DNA from: JBOFCS01 sp051646185
GTDB taxonomy: Bacteria > Actinomycetota > Actinomycetes > Mycobacteriales > Mycobacteriaceae
DNA length: 14,688 bases
Direction: 5' to 3'
Assembly (NCBI GenBank): GCA_051646185.1
Contig: JBOFCS010000050.1
Span: 1-14,688 of the forward strand
Made by a program: the position numbers and the translations under genes. This document shows, piece after piece, positions 14,673 through 14,688 of this stretch (the first letter of the stretch is position 1; each line of letters starts with the position of its first letter). Below the pieces are notes generated by a model. The model was not told the DNA's origin. It did no database searches and saw only the letters and a list, made by a program, of their open reading frames with translations.

Positions 14673-14688
14673 CTCTGTGGCTGTTGTG
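14659..14688 (+). CDS. Start of a further gene, cut by the window edge
   Basis: An ATG at 14659, with TAGGAGG eight bases upstream, opens a frame MASGNSVAVV that reaches the right edge. It overlaps the last codons of the CtaJ-like gene, a sign of translational coupling. In mycobacteria the corresponding position holds a small membrane protein gene (Rv2473 region, from memory). Only ten residues are visible, so no function is given. Confidence 0.55.
   Translation, partial: MASGNSVAVV

Noticed and set aside
1..14688. Mobile elements, CRISPR arrays, tRNA or rRNA genes, riboswitches
   Set aside because: I looked for transposase or integrase motifs, regularly spaced repeats, CCA-ended cloverleaf patterns and known leader structures, and found none that I could support.

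Overview
The window looks like chromosome from a lower-GC Corynebacterium or a close relative in the Mycobacteriales. The evidence is a set of families typical of that group: small WXG100 type VII secretion substrates, a group II truncated haemoglobin almost co-linear with mycobacterial GlbO, a two-Asp-Tyr MMPL transporter, a CopD/CtaG fusion membrane protein, a CtaJ-like oxidase subunit and EttA. Start codons are often GTG. Base composition is about half G+C by eye, without an obvious composition break. I saw no rRNA, tRNA, CRISPR array, transposase or phage gene.

Layout. (1) Positions 1-1308, minus strand: a type VII secretion substrate operon of two WXG100 proteins followed by a larger protein that runs off the left edge. 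That larger protein has the fold of the CpnT-type N-terminal domain and begins at a GTG at 613. A YbaB/EbfC-family protein (1401-1859) diverges from it. (2) 1861-2607, minus: a crotonase-fold enzyme. (3) 2769-4817, plus: a CopD/CtaG fusion, apparently transcribed leaderless. (4) 4991-8252, plus: ettA, two consecutive hotdog thioesterases and a conserved protein of unknown function, tightly spaced or overlapping. (5) 8255-13383, minus: a run in transcription order MMPL transporter, TetR regulator, truncated haemoglobin glbO, alpha-glucosidase aglA. A good promoter with a 16-bp palindrome over its start lies before the MMPL gene. (6) 13620 to the right edge, plus: an HNH endonuclease, a CtaJ-like small membrane protein with a His-rich tail, and the first codons of a further gene.

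How it fits together. Sections 4-6 resemble, from memory, the Mycobacterium tuberculosis block Rv2469c-Rv2477c (HNH nuclease, glbO, aglA, small membrane proteins, conserved hypothetical, thioesterase, ettA). Here the NAD-glutamate dehydrogenase is absent between ettA and the thioesterases, and a TetR/MMPL pair sits next to glbO. Two separate loci, CopD/CtaG and CtaJ, point to biogenesis of the aa3-type cytochrome c oxidase. The most exploratory part is the left edge, where two WXG100 proteins precede a CpnT-N-like protein whose C-terminal, possibly toxic, part is outside the window.
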